Origin: an uncultured Eubacteriales bacterium
GTDB taxonomy: Bacteria > Bacillota > Clostridia > Oscillospirales > Acutalibacteraceae
Assembly (NCBI GenBank): GCA_900313475.1
Contig: OMRJ01000287.1
Span: forward strand, 1 to 6,120
Reading direction: 5' to 3'
Length of the DNA: 6,120 nucleotides
Shown: one piece after another, positions 1 through 6,075 of the stretch
How positions within the stretch are numbered: the stretch's first letter is position 1
How the letters are laid out: each line of letters opens with the position of its first letter
Notes under the pieces: generated by a model
Databases searched by the model: none
What the model saw: the letters and a program-made list of their open reading frames with translations, nothing else
What the model was told of the DNA's origin: nothing
Program-made: the position numbers and the translations under genes

Positions 1-9
1 GTTCGGCGT

Positions 10-1173
10 TCAGGTTTTCACGGCGGCTTTTCGCCTGAGCATTGAGGTTATTCTGTCCGCTGCCCATTCAATAAACTTAACGGCAAAATAAATAATGAGA
101 GACACAAAAAGCGACAGCGACGCGATGATAATCACTGCAGCCGGATAATACGAAAAGCGGTCGGCAATCTCCGCAACCATCTCGTGAAGCGACCCGTAAA
201 AGGCAGTGTCAACGGCATACGACACTATATACGCGCCGAAGGTCAGCTCCGAAACGAGCTTCAAAAAACCTGCCGAACGTTTGCCGCGCGTCTTGAAATT
301 TATCGAATTGACGAACAGAAACACTGTCACCGAGAGCACGGTGCACTGAAGACTTCCCCAGTCGCAGTGGGTGCCGCCGCGGAAAGCTCCGCCGCGCGAT
401 TTGAGAATACCGAACACACCGAACATGACCGTAAAAATCACGGCGAGCAAAAAAAAACGAAACGTGTTCAGCTTTTTTATTTCGACATATTTACGCATGT
501 ACGCCCCGATAAACCAGTATGTGACGGGATAAAGCTTTTCCCACCACTGCGGGATAATTTTATCCGCGCCGCCCGAAATAAAATTGCCGGACGAGAAAAA
601 ATTAAACACGTTAAACACACTCGGCGCAACGGTAAGAACGGATAAAACCGCGATAAAAACCGTCAGCGCGCGTCTGTCAAGATTTTTGAGCAGTAAAGAG
701 AGGAACGGAGTAAGCAGAAACAGACCGATGTACATCTCGACATACCAGCCGTATTGTGAAAATCCGAGCACGTTTTTCACAGCCGTGCCGAAGGTCATTG
801 TGACGTCTGTCATCACTTTACAGTAAAGCTGCACAAACAGCGACGCAAATAAATATGTCAGAAGCACATGCCGCAGCTTTGCCGTATATTTCAGGTATCC
901 GCGCGGGGTAAGCTCAACGTTCCTGCCGCAGGTCAGATAACCCGTGAGCAGCAGAAAAAGAGGAACGCACACCATGAAAAACGACCTCATCAGTGTCATA
1001 ACATACATTTTTTCGCCCGTCAGCCGATTGTCGTAAAACTGCGAGCCGATTAAAAAGTGTACCGACACAACGCATAAAAATGCAAAGATACGCGTTATGT
1101 CCAAACCGATATCACGCGCCGCTTTCACGGGTGCGGACGCGATTGCGGATGCCGGTACAGCCGTTTTTGTCAT
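10..1173 (-). CDS. Integral-membrane acyltransferase, acyltransferase-3 (AT3) family
   Basis: A 387-residue polytopic membrane protein of the acyltransferase-3 family (OafA/WecH type). Members move acyl groups, often acetyl, onto sugars, glycolipids or other envelope molecules at the cytoplasmic membrane; the acceptor cannot be read here. The family's R-X10-H signature is seen in the first membrane helix as R28 to H39 (GLDITRIF then VVSVHF). Typical segments follow: RSFFMVCVPLFLLLTGYL at 63-80, YGWYVEMYIGLFLLTPF at 141-157, YWFIGAYMRKY at 219-229 and LTFGAYIVS at 310-318. In the last, a histidine often found in relatives is a serine. About ten hydrophobic segments fill the length, which suits a stand-alone AT3 domain with no SGNH extension. 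The start at 1173 is chosen because CGGAGGTT lies nine bases upstream; the frame stays open further up only inside the preceding gene. It is the third gene of the minus-strand run, 35 bases after the hydrolase. The family is sure, the substrate unknown. Confidence 0.92.
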   Translation of the reverse strand: MTKTAVPASAIASAPVKAARDIGLDITRIFAFLCVVSVHFLIGSQFYDNRLTGEKMYVMTLMRSFFMVCVPLFLLLTGYLTCGRNVELTPRGYLKYTAKLRHVLLTYLFASLFVQLYCKVMTDVTMTFGTAVKNVLGFSQYGWYVEMYIGLFLLTPFLSLLLKNLDRRALTVFIAVLSVLTVAPSVFNVFNFFSSGNFISGGADKIIPQWWEKLYPVTYWFIGAYMRKYVEIKKLNTFRFFLLAVIFTVMFGVFGILKSRGGAFRGGTHCDWGSLQCTVLSVTVFLFVNSINFKTRGKRSAGFLKLVSELTFGAYIVSYAVDTAFYGSLHEMVAEIADRFSYYPAAVIIIASLSLFVSLIIYFAVKFIEWAADRITSMLRRKAAVKT

Positions 1174-1180
1174 AATGAAT

Positions 1181-1188
1181 AACCTCCG
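1181..1188 (-). promoter_or_regulatory. Shine-Dalgarno site that fixes the acyltransferase start
   Basis: On the minus strand this reads CGGAGGTT, a near-perfect anti-16S match, nine bases before the ATG at 1173. It rules out the 51-residue N-terminal extension that the open frame would otherwise allow, which would overlap the end of the hydrolase gene and is rich in Arg and Lys without membrane character. Confidence 0.85.
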
Positions 1189-1208
1189 TTTTCGCTGCCG
1201 CAGTCCTT

Positions 1209-2228
1209 TTATTTCATTGCGTTTTCCGACAGCTTTATTTCGTTCCCGTCTGTAAAGGTTGCCACAATGCCGTCTTTGTTCACACATGAATAGATAGGAA
1301 CCTTTGCGACAACCGTAAGATTCCACTTAACATTAGGATAAATTTTGCCGAGATAATTCGTAACTATCGCTATCTTCGGCTTCAGCTTTTTGAGAAACGA
1401 CGGCGAAGACGAGCCGAAATAGCCGTGATGTCCTACCTTAAGCAAATCGACCTGCCCTATGGAATCGCCGTAATATTCTTCAAGCCCGGAGCCTGCGGTA
1501 AAATCGGCGGCAAGGAATGCCGTGCGCTCCCCTTTAGTCAGCTTCACACCGACGCTCGCGGAATTTTCGCCGCGCCCCTTCAATTCTTCGGGAGTAACGG
1601 TATTGAAAAATTTCACCTTGAAATCACCGAACGCAAATTCACCGTCGGGCAAATTGCTTATCACGGGAATGCCGCGTTTGTTGAGAGCTGTCATTATGCG
1701 GTTATATGTGTCGGAATTTCCCCACGACTTGCTTTCGATTTCCGTTCCGATCGAGGGATCGTATACCTTAAAATATGCCTTTTCGATAATGATATCGGTA
1801 TCGTTAATGATATCCTCAAAGCTGCCGTAGTGATCGTAATGGCAATGTGTTCCGAGAATAAAATCGAGATAAACTCTGCCGTCATACTTCAAAGCAACCT
1901 TTTTGAGATAATTTATCACATCTTCGCTGAACCCGTGATACTCCGTTTTTTTGCGCGGATTATGATTTCCCTCGCCCGAATCGACAAGCGCGAAATGCCC
2001 GTTGCTCTCAAGGAGAATGCAGTCGGAATTTGCCGTGTTGAGGAAATGAATGCGGTCGTCGCCGTCGGTCAGCGAAAAATCCTCTTTTGTGAAGGCGAAC
2101 TTTTTTTCATATTTGTTACACATTATATATGTAAAAATGTCGAGAAGAAAAACCGAAGTCATGATAAACGTCACGGCAAACGTCATGATCACACGCACAA
2201 GCTTTTTTCTGTCAGTACCCTTTTTCAT
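1209..2228 (-). CDS. Membrane-anchored metallo-beta-lactamase-fold hydrolase (ComEC-like catalytic domain)
   Basis: A 339-residue protein with one N-terminal membrane helix (about 11-37) after a positively charged start (MKKGTDRKK), so the rest is probably outside the membrane. The body is a metallo-beta-lactamase fold with all main metal-binding motifs: LVDSGE at 81-86, the HxHxDH motif THCHYDH at 127-133 (H128, H130, D132, H133), a bridging aspartate in LAADF at 239-243 (D242), and GHHG at 266-269. The motif NSASVGVKL at 222-230 followed by FLAADF resembles the hydrolase domain of the DNA-uptake protein ComEC and its stand-alone relatives, several of which are thought to cut nucleic acid or phosphodiesters; the ComEC channel domain is absent. 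The start at 2228 has AAGGAG six bases upstream, and its ATG overlaps the stop of the permease gene as ATGA, so translation is probably coupled. The fold is sure; the substrate is open. Confidence 0.92.
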   Translation of the reverse strand: MKKGTDRKKLVRVIMTFAVTFIMTSVFLLDIFTYIMCNKYEKKFAFTKEDFSLTDGDDRIHFLNTANSDCILLESNGHFALVDSGEGNHNPRKKTEYHGFSEDVINYLKKVALKYDGRVYLDFILGTHCHYDHYGSFEDIINDTDIIIEKAYFKVYDPSIGTEIESKSWGNSDTYNRIMTALNKRGIPVISNLPDGEFAFGDFKVKFFNTVTPEELKGRGENSASVGVKLTKGERTAFLAADFTAGSGLEEYYGDSIGQVDLLKVGHHGYFGSSSPSFLKKLKPKIAIVTNYLGKIYPNVKWNLTVVAKVPIYSCVNKDGIVATFTDGNEIKLSENAMK

Positions 2229-3388
2229 GCGGCTCTCCTTTCCGATGCACGCGAAAGCATCGCGAGAAGCATACACACAACAAGCGCCTTGAACACGTCG
2301 AGGAACACGAACGACGCAAGCGACGCGGCGAAGAAGACGGCGCCGGGCGCTTTTTCCGTCCCGAACATTTTTGAAAAGCCCGAAAACGGAACCTTTTTCC
2401 ATGCGGACACGATAAGCACTACGGCAAGCGAATGAAGCGGCAGCCGCGCCGTAAGCGACGGGGCAAGACAGCCGACCGCGGCAACGGACGCGACGGCGAC
2501 GGCGCATGCCGACGGCGAATAGCTTTTTATCTCCGCCGGGAGAGACGGAATGCCGCCGAGAATGCCCGAAGCCGCATTCGCGGATGCGGTCGTAAGCGGA
2601 ATTTTTCCGCTTTTTTCGGAGTATATAAGCAATATCAACGCGAGTGCGAATGCACCCTGCGCAACCGCGGCGACGTAGGTCTGCACCGTCGGCTCCGCAG
2701 TGCCGACAGGGAAATAATCGCGCACAAAAAACGGCACGTTCAGCGACGAAACCGAGCCTGTTTCGAGAATCGGAGTCGAAGCGCCGTCGGGATTCAAAAA
2801 GAGATTCAAAACGAACGGAATCACAAGCGACACAACCTCTGCCGGGAGATATTTTGACAGAGTGCGGAATTTGAACGGATATGTAATCATCGCAAAAAGC
2901 GTTATTGTGCCGTAAAACACTCCGCGCCAGTTCGGGTGAAAGCCTAAATATCTGTAGTTTTTGAGCATTTCAAATGCCGTCGCTCCGTGTGCGCCGATTC
3001 CGAAATAATAGGTCGTCAAAAGCACGGTAACGCAGAAGGCAAGTCCGACCGATGCGCCGAGCATAACGGAAGCGGGCATGTGAATGCCGTTTTTGATTTT
3101 CGAAAGCAAAAAATACAGCGCCGCGCCTATGAGTACCGTGACCGCAAGCACCTCCCTGCCGACGCTTTCCGCAACAAAAACAAGCGGTACTATCAAAAAA
3201 GCATCGGGGCACAAAATGCGTTCTTTCAAAAAGACGGACGCGATAAAGCATGCGGCGCAGCAGGCAAACACGGCGTAAATGTTCAACGAAAGACACCCCG
3301 CAAACGCCAGCGCACACGAAAAGACCTTGCCTGCGGCAGTTAAGCCGAAAAGCGCTTGCGGTGCGGAATTTTTTTTGTTCTGTATCAT
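2225..3388 (-). CDS. SulP-like membrane permease, divergent and without a STAS domain
   Basis: A 387-residue, strongly hydrophobic protein with about ten or more membrane segments. Several stretches follow the order of a SulP (SLC26-type) anion transporter core: FGLTAAGKVFSCALAFAG at 14-31 in the place of the SulP AGLTV..PQALAFA segment, LCPDAFLIVPLVFVA at 59-73 in the place of GPDAA, PASVMLGASVGLA at 105-117, LSKYLPAEVVSLVIPFVL at 177-194, NAASGILGGIPSLPAEI at 271-287, and LPLHSLAVVLIVSAWK at 316-331. The match is from memory and by eye. Usual members run to about 500 residues or more because of a cytoplasmic STAS domain; here the chain stops at residue 387 with SRASERRAA. The conserved proline of the first half-helix is also missing. 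Transport of an anion (sulfate, bicarbonate, a carboxylate) is the family expectation, but the substrate may have changed. It is the first gene of the operon, with AGGAG five bases before the ATG at 3388. Confidence 0.72.
   Translation of the reverse strand: MIQNKKNSAPQALFGLTAAGKVFSCALAFAGCLSLNIYAVFACCAACFIASVFLKERILCPDAFLIVPLVFVAESVGREVLAVTVLIGAALYFLLSKIKNGIHMPASVMLGASVGLAFCVTVLLTTYYFGIGAHGATAFEMLKNYRYLGFHPNWRGVFYGTITLFAMITYPFKFRTLSKYLPAEVVSLVIPFVLNLFLNPDGASTPILETGSVSSLNVPFFVRDYFPVGTAEPTVQTYVAAVAQGAFALALILLIYSEKSGKIPLTTASANAASGILGGIPSLPAEIKSYSPSACAVAVASVAAVGCLAPSLTARLPLHSLAVVLIVSAWKKVPFSGFSKMFGTEKAPGAVFFAASLASFVFLDVFKALVVCMLLAMLSRASERRAA
2235..2240 (-). promoter_or_regulatory. Shine-Dalgarno site that fixes the hydrolase start
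   Basis: Minus-strand AAGGAG lies six bases before the ATG at 2228, inside the last codons of the permease gene. Together with the ATGA overlap it identifies the short start over a 93-residue upstream extension that is only the shadow of the permease gene. Confidence 0.85.
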
Positions 3389-3420
3389 ATGTTCTCCTGT
3401 ATAAAGACAAAATCTTTTTT

Positions 3421-3449
3421 ATTATACTATTTCGTGACAAAAAACACAA
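3421..3449 (-). promoter_or_regulatory. Sigma-A-type promoter of the three-gene minus-strand operon
   Basis: On the minus strand, -35 TTGTGT (3449-3444), a 17-base spacer and a perfect -10 TATAAT (3426-3421). Transcription would begin near 3414, giving a leader of roughly 25 bases before the permease ATG at 3388. No other promoter was found before the two downstream genes, so all three are probably on one transcript. Confidence 0.75.
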
Positions 3450-3477
3450 TAGTAAACAGCCGATTATTCTCGCTGCC

Positions 3478-3490
3478 GCTGTTTAACAGC
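3478..3490. promoter_or_regulatory. Palindrome GCTGTT-T-AACAGC, possible operator
   Basis: A perfect 6-base inverted repeat around one base, sitting between the divergent promoters about 30 bases upstream of the -35 of the minus-strand operon. The half-site AACAGC also occurs at 3455-3460, and AAACAGC at 3454-3460 can pair with GCTGTTT at 3478-3484. A forward TATAAT lies just after it at 3493-3498 but has no convincing -35. This fits a regulator-binding site for one or both transcripts; the regulator is not in the window. Confidence 0.4.
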
Positions 3491-3558
3491 AGTATAATTT
3501 TCACAAAGAAAATTCACTTTTTTTGTTTAAAAAGCAAATAGTATTTATTGTTTCTTTA

Positions 3559-3567
3559 TGGTAAAAT
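3559..3567 (+). promoter_or_regulatory. Probable extended -10 promoter of the secreted-protein gene
   Basis: TGG-TAAAAT gives an extended -10 (TGN then a 4-of-6 or better hexamer). No good -35 stands 17 bases upstream (TAGTAT at 3539-3544), which extended -10 promoters can tolerate. Transcription would start close to 3574, leaving a 45-base leader. The alternative is the TATAAT at 3493-3498. Confidence 0.42.
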
Positions 3568-3574
3568 AATATCA

Positions 3575-3585
3575 GGATAGTATCC
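3575..3585. promoter_or_regulatory. Palindrome GGATA-G-TATCC at the presumed transcript start
   Basis: A perfect 5-base inverted repeat around one G, directly after the presumed start site of the secreted-protein gene. AGGAT (3574-3578) can also pair with ATCCT (3586-3590), giving an overlapping second inverted repeat. The position suits a repressor operator or a 5' hairpin near the ribosome binding site; which one cannot be told from the sequence. Confidence 0.38.
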
Positions 3586-3606
3586 ATCCTAAAAAAATTA
3601 TGAGAA

Positions 3607-3615
3607 AGGTGATCC
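3607..3615 (+). promoter_or_regulatory. Shifted Shine-Dalgarno site AGGTGATCC
   Basis: Nine bases match the complement of the 16S rRNA 3' tail (the AGGTGATCC part of AAGGAGGTGATCC), but the usual GGAGG core is cut short to AGG. The pairing is shifted toward the start codon, ending four bases before the ATG at 3619. It supports this ATG as the start. Confidence 0.55.
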
Positions 3616-3618
3616 CCA

Positions 3619-4299
3619 ATGAAAAAAACATGTTCCGTTTTACTTGCATTTTTTCTCTTTGCCGTTTGCCTTTTTCCCTTGCATTCGACAGCGCCCCTGC
3701 AGATAACGGAATCCGGCGCAACGAACTTCGCATATACGATAGACACGCCGTATGTCTTTCCGATTACTCCCGCCGATCCGGAGTGGAGAGATTTCGACAC
3801 AAAACAGGAAATGGACAAAGCGTGTCAAATTCCCGAACAAATATTAACAAGACTCACAACGCGCGCTTTGCTTGAAACGGTTCTTTCGCAACCGTTTGTG
3901 TCCGATTACGTTTGTTTTAACACGTATGAAGACGCCGCAAAAAATTTTTACAACACCTTTAACGGCTTCAGAGAGCTGCTGTCAAGGGAGGATCTGACTC
4001 CGGCTCTGTTGGCGGCATATAACGGCTCAGCCGTTTTGAGAGGTGAAGAAGATGAAAAAAATATCAACTATCGATATTTAAAAGCGTACTACAGAGTTTC
4101 CGACCTGGAGTTTATAATTGCATATGACAAAATCGTAAACGGCGACTACTCTCCCGAAGAAGAAAACGCTTTCCGGACTATTCACGAAGAAAAAATGACT
4201 GCGCGTGAAAATATGGGCACATATTCTTCTTTCGGCGAAACATATCTTAATTTTATGAGTGAGGAAAACCGCCTTTCCGTCCGGGATACGGGGCGCTGA
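3619..4299 (+). CDS. Secreted protein of unknown function
   Basis: A 226-residue protein with a classic Sec signal peptide: MKK, a hydrophobic core at about 5-20, and a likely cut after the region LHSTA (21-25). There is no lipobox before C17 (FAVC), so it is probably released or wall-associated and not a lipoprotein. The mature part is acidic and mostly helical, with TTRALLETVLSQPFV at 80-94, FNTYEDAAKNFYNTFNGFRE at 100-119, and LLSREDLTPALLAAYN at 120-135. This arrangement (ALLETVL..PF, then FNGFRELL.RED) recalls the N-terminal helical part of uncharacterised exported Clostridia proteins, from memory; in those a Cys/His-containing C-terminal domain may follow, and none is present here. The tail is charged (IHEEKMTARENMG at 188-200). 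No catalytic motif is visible. It is transcribed alone: its own upstream signals, and a terminator 41 bases after the stop. Its coding sequence looks more AT-rich than that of the neighbours. Confidence 0.82.
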   Translation: MKKTCSVLLAFFLFAVCLFPLHSTAPLQITESGATNFAYTIDTPYVFPITPADPEWRDFDTKQEMDKACQIPEQILTRLTTRALLETVLSQPFVSDYVCFNTYEDAAKNFYNTFNGFRELLSREDLTPALLAAYNGSAVLRGEEDEKNINYRYLKAYYRVSDLEFIIAYDKIVNGDYSPEEENAFRTIHEEKMTARENMGTYSSFGETYLNFMSEENRLSVRDTGR

Positions 4300-4339
4300 A
4301 ACGGACTTCATATACCCGATAAAAAAAGACAAATTTAAG

Positions 4340-4376
4340 AAGGATGCCATGCCTGTTTGCACGGCACTCTTTTTTT
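4340..4376 (+). terminator. Intrinsic terminator after the secreted-protein gene
   Basis: Left arm AAGGATGCCATGC (4340-4352), loop CTGTTT, right arm GCACGGCACTCTT (4359-4371). The 13-position stem has ten Watson-Crick pairs, one G-T pair and two A-C mismatches, and the run of seven T at 4370-4376 starts in its last pairs. Orientation and position fit the end of the transcript from 3619-4299. Confidence 0.78.
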
Positions 4377-4498
4377 AATCGTCGAGTATTATACACGGTT
4401 TATAAAATTTTTATTTTCTGTTTGTGCAATGTTTACAAACAAATATTACGATTGTACACAGGGCAACCCGTATTTTTGTGCAAACAGACATACGTTTT

Positions 4499-4517
4499 GC
4501 AAAAAACTCTTTTTTGC
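4499..4517. repeat. Short perfect inverted repeat GCAAAAAA / TTTTTTGC
   Basis: Eight-base arms (4499-4506 and 4510-4517) around CTC, about 22 bases upstream of the presumed -10 element of the pump gene. It could be a weak A/T hairpin, an operator, or UP-element-like DNA. The low GC argues against an efficient terminator. Confidence 0.5.
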
Positions 4518-4538
4518 CTTTCTTTTCCCGCCGTTTTG

Positions 4539-4547
4539 TGGTACACT
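4539..4547 (+). promoter_or_regulatory. Extended -10 promoter of the efflux-pump gene
   Basis: TGG-TACACT is an extended -10 with no strong -35 at the right distance (TTTCTT at 4519-4524, 17 bases upstream). Transcription would start near 4554, with a leader of about 50 bases. A terminator lies between this and the previous gene, so a separate promoter is needed. Confidence 0.5.
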
Positions 4548-4605
4548 GTCGTGAGAAATAATTTTAACGGTATCGAAAAACGGAAACGGAACACGGAAAA
4601 GAAAC

Positions 4606-5958
4606 ATGAAACGCACAATTGACAAATATTTTTACAAGACATTTTTCTCGCTGTTCGGCATAGTGGCAATGCAGAACCTGATAGTTTTCAGCGTCAACCT
4701 CGCCGACAGCATCATGCTCGGCTCATATAACGAGGCGGCAATGAGCGGAGTAAGCCTTGCGAATCAGGTGCAGTATCTGCTGCAATGCGCGGTAAGCGGC
4801 TTTGCAAACGGTTTGGTCGTCATCGCGTCGCAATACTGGGGCAAAAAAGACACCGCGCCGATAAAAAAGGTGTTTTCGGCTGCATTTATCACGGCGGTTT
4901 TTACATCCTTTGCCATGGGCGCAGTTGTTTATGCCGTCCCCCGCGAGGTGCTCGGAATACTTTCAAACGAAACCGAAATAGTCGAAGCGGCAGTGGATTA
5001 TATCCGCATTATGGCGCTTACATATGTAATTTTTGCGATAACAAACATCCTGACCGCGCTGATGCGAAGCGTGGAGAGCGTAAAAATAGGCTTTGTATCG
5101 TCGGCGCTGGCACTCGTTACGAACATCGGACTCAACTGGCTGCTGATATTCGGCAAGCTCGGATTTCCCGAAATGGGAGCGATAGGAGCGGCATACGCGA
5201 CCTTTGCGGCGCGTGCGGTCGAGTTTATCGCGGTCGCCGTTTATGTGTTTTTTATCGACAAAAAGCTGAAAACAAGGCTGCGCGACCTGTTCTCCTGCGG
5301 CAGAATATATTTCCGCGACTTCATAAGAACGGGACTTCCGCTCGTGGGTTCAGGCTCGTCATGGGGCGTGGCAATGGCGGTGCAGACCGCGATAATAGGA
5401 CGTCTCGGCGCGGCTGCAATAGGCGCGAACGCAATCGCCGCACCCGTGTTTCAGGTGGTGGCGGTGCTGTATTCGTCCACGGGCACGGCTTCGTCGGTGC
5501 TTATAGGCAAAACGGTGGGCGAGGACGATATCCCGCGCGTGAAGGTATACACAAAGCGTCTGCAAAAAATGTTTATCGTTATCGGTCTTGTTTCATGCGG
5601 ACTTCTTTTGCTGCTGAAAAACATGATTTTGGATATATACGACGTGTCGGCGGAAACGCGCGGTCTTGCATCGGTATTTATTGTCATTTTGTCGATAACC
5701 GTTATCGGCTCGTCGTATGAAGCGCCGTGCCTGTGCGGCATCGTTTCGGGCGGCGGCGATACGAAATTCGTTCTGTTCAACGACATAATCTTCATGTGGT
5801 GCATGGTGCTGCCGCTGTCGGTGCTCTCGGCTTTCGTGTTCAAATTCCCGATTCCCGTGACGTTTTTTATACTGAAATCCGACCAGATTACAAAATGCGC
5901 CGTTGCAGCGGTGAAGGTAAACAGATACAAATGGATAAGAACTCTGACGCATGATTAG
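4606..5958 (+). CDS. MATE-family multidrug/cation efflux transporter
   Basis: A 450-residue protein with the full twelve-helix length of the MATE family, which exports cationic or other small compounds across the cytoplasmic membrane in exchange for Na+ or H+. It reads as two homologous halves. In the first: NLADSIMLG at 31-39, LANQVQYLLQ at 51-60, SQYWGKKD at 75-82 and GAIGAAYATF at 191-200. In the second: RTGLPLVGSGSSWG at 241-254, GANAIAAPVFQ at 273-283 and CGIVSGGGDTKFVL at 377-390. The tail RYKWIRTLTHD is the usual charged end of these pumps, so the gene looks intact. The start at 4606 is the only ATG, GTG or TTG in frame after the stop at 4552-4554; its ribosome site is weak (GGAAAAG at 4595-4601). 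The substrate cannot be predicted. The stop codon TAG is also the first three bases of the inverted repeat that follows. No regulator gene is adjacent. Confidence 0.95.
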   Translation: MKRTIDKYFYKTFFSLFGIVAMQNLIVFSVNLADSIMLGSYNEAAMSGVSLANQVQYLLQCAVSGFANGLVVIASQYWGKKDTAPIKKVFSAAFITAVFTSFAMGAVVYAVPREVLGILSNETEIVEAAVDYIRIMALTYVIFAITNILTALMRSVESVKIGFVSSALALVTNIGLNWLLIFGKLGFPEMGAIGAAYATFAARAVEFIAVAVYVFFIDKKLKTRLRDLFSCGRIYFRDFIRTGLPLVGSGSSWGVAMAVQTAIIGRLGAAAIGANAIAAPVFQVVAVLYSSTGTASSVLIGKTVGEDDIPRVKVYTKRLQKMFIVIGLVSCGLLLLLKNMILDIYDVSAETRGLASVFIVILSITVIGSSYEAPCLCGIVSGGGDTKFVLFNDIIFMWCMVLPLSVLSAFVFKFPIPVTFFILKSDQITKCAVAAVKVNRYKWIRTLTHD

Positions 5959-6023
5959 GCTGACGGGACTTGAACCCGTGTCGGTTTTGACCGGTCGGAT
6001 TTAGCTCATGCCGCGTTAAAACC

Positions 6024-6043
6024 CTTGCAAATACTGACGCAAG
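6024..6043. repeat. Inverted repeat CTTGC-N10-GCAAG inside the 161-base element
   Basis: Five-base arms separated by AAATACTGAC, at about the middle of the element. Short inverted arms with a spacer of this size are typical of a tyrosine-recombinase core site, but they also occur by chance, so this is a pointer only. Confidence 0.35.
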
Positions 6044-6049
6044 TCAAGA

Positions 6050-6075
6050 CGAAAAGGGCGAAAAGTGCCGAAAAG
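6050..6075 (+). repeat. Three tandem CGAAAAG units
   Basis: CGAAAAG at 6050-6056, 6059-6065 and 6069-6075, spaced 9 and 10 bases apart, so on nearly the same face of the helix. On the minus strand the units read CTTTTCG, preceded by GC or GG. The spacing suggests a protein-binding array such as recombinase arm sites. Confidence 0.55.

Larger units (their letters stand above)
4377..4605. other. AT-rich intergenic region before the efflux-pump gene
   Basis: No credible gene. It holds short repeated motifs: TTTGTGCAA at 4421-4429 and again at 4476-4484, an inverted repeat GTTTGT (4420-4425) with ACAAAC (4435-4440), the palindrome TTTTGCAAAA (4495-4504), and three CGGAA words at 4581-4598 next to the start codon. 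Short cysteine-containing reading frames cross this region and the terminator but lack a ribosome binding site. Confidence 0.6.

Noticed and set aside
1174..1326. N-terminal extension of the acyltransferase reading frame
   Set aside because: It overlaps the end of the hydrolase gene, is highly basic and lacks a ribosome site; CGGAGGTT marks the ATG at 1173.
1425..2435. Plus-strand 336-codon open frame opposite the hydrolase
   Set aside because: It is the antisense shadow of a gene with complete catalytic motifs; no ribosome site and no domain of its own.
2229..2507. N-terminal extension of the hydrolase reading frame
   Set aside because: It is the out-of-frame shadow of the permease 3' end, rich in Arg; AAGGAG and the ATGA overlap mark 2228 as the start.
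3435..3440. TTGTCA on the minus strand as the -35 of the operon promoter
   Set aside because: It is only 8 bases from the TATAAT; TTGTGT at 3449-3444 has the correct 17-base spacing.
3493..3498. Forward TATAAT as the main promoter of the secreted-protein gene
   Set aside because: No acceptable -35 (TCGCTG at 17 bases); kept only as an alternative that would need an activator at the adjacent palindrome.
4357..4554. Small Cys- and Phe-rich open frame (65 codons) between the secreted protein and the pump
   Set aside because: It starts inside the terminator hairpin, has no ribosome site and covers promoter-like DNA.
4785..5720. Plus-strand 311-codon open frame inside the pump gene
   Set aside because: Out-of-frame, Arg- and Gly-rich low-complexity product typical of a shifted frame of a GC-rich coding region.
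5956..6030. Complete tRNA gene on the minus strand ending at 5956
   Set aside because: T-arm and acceptor strand are present, and a small CGGT/ACCG hairpin could mimic a variable arm, but no anticodon stem with T33 and no D-arm or 5' acceptor strand can be placed.
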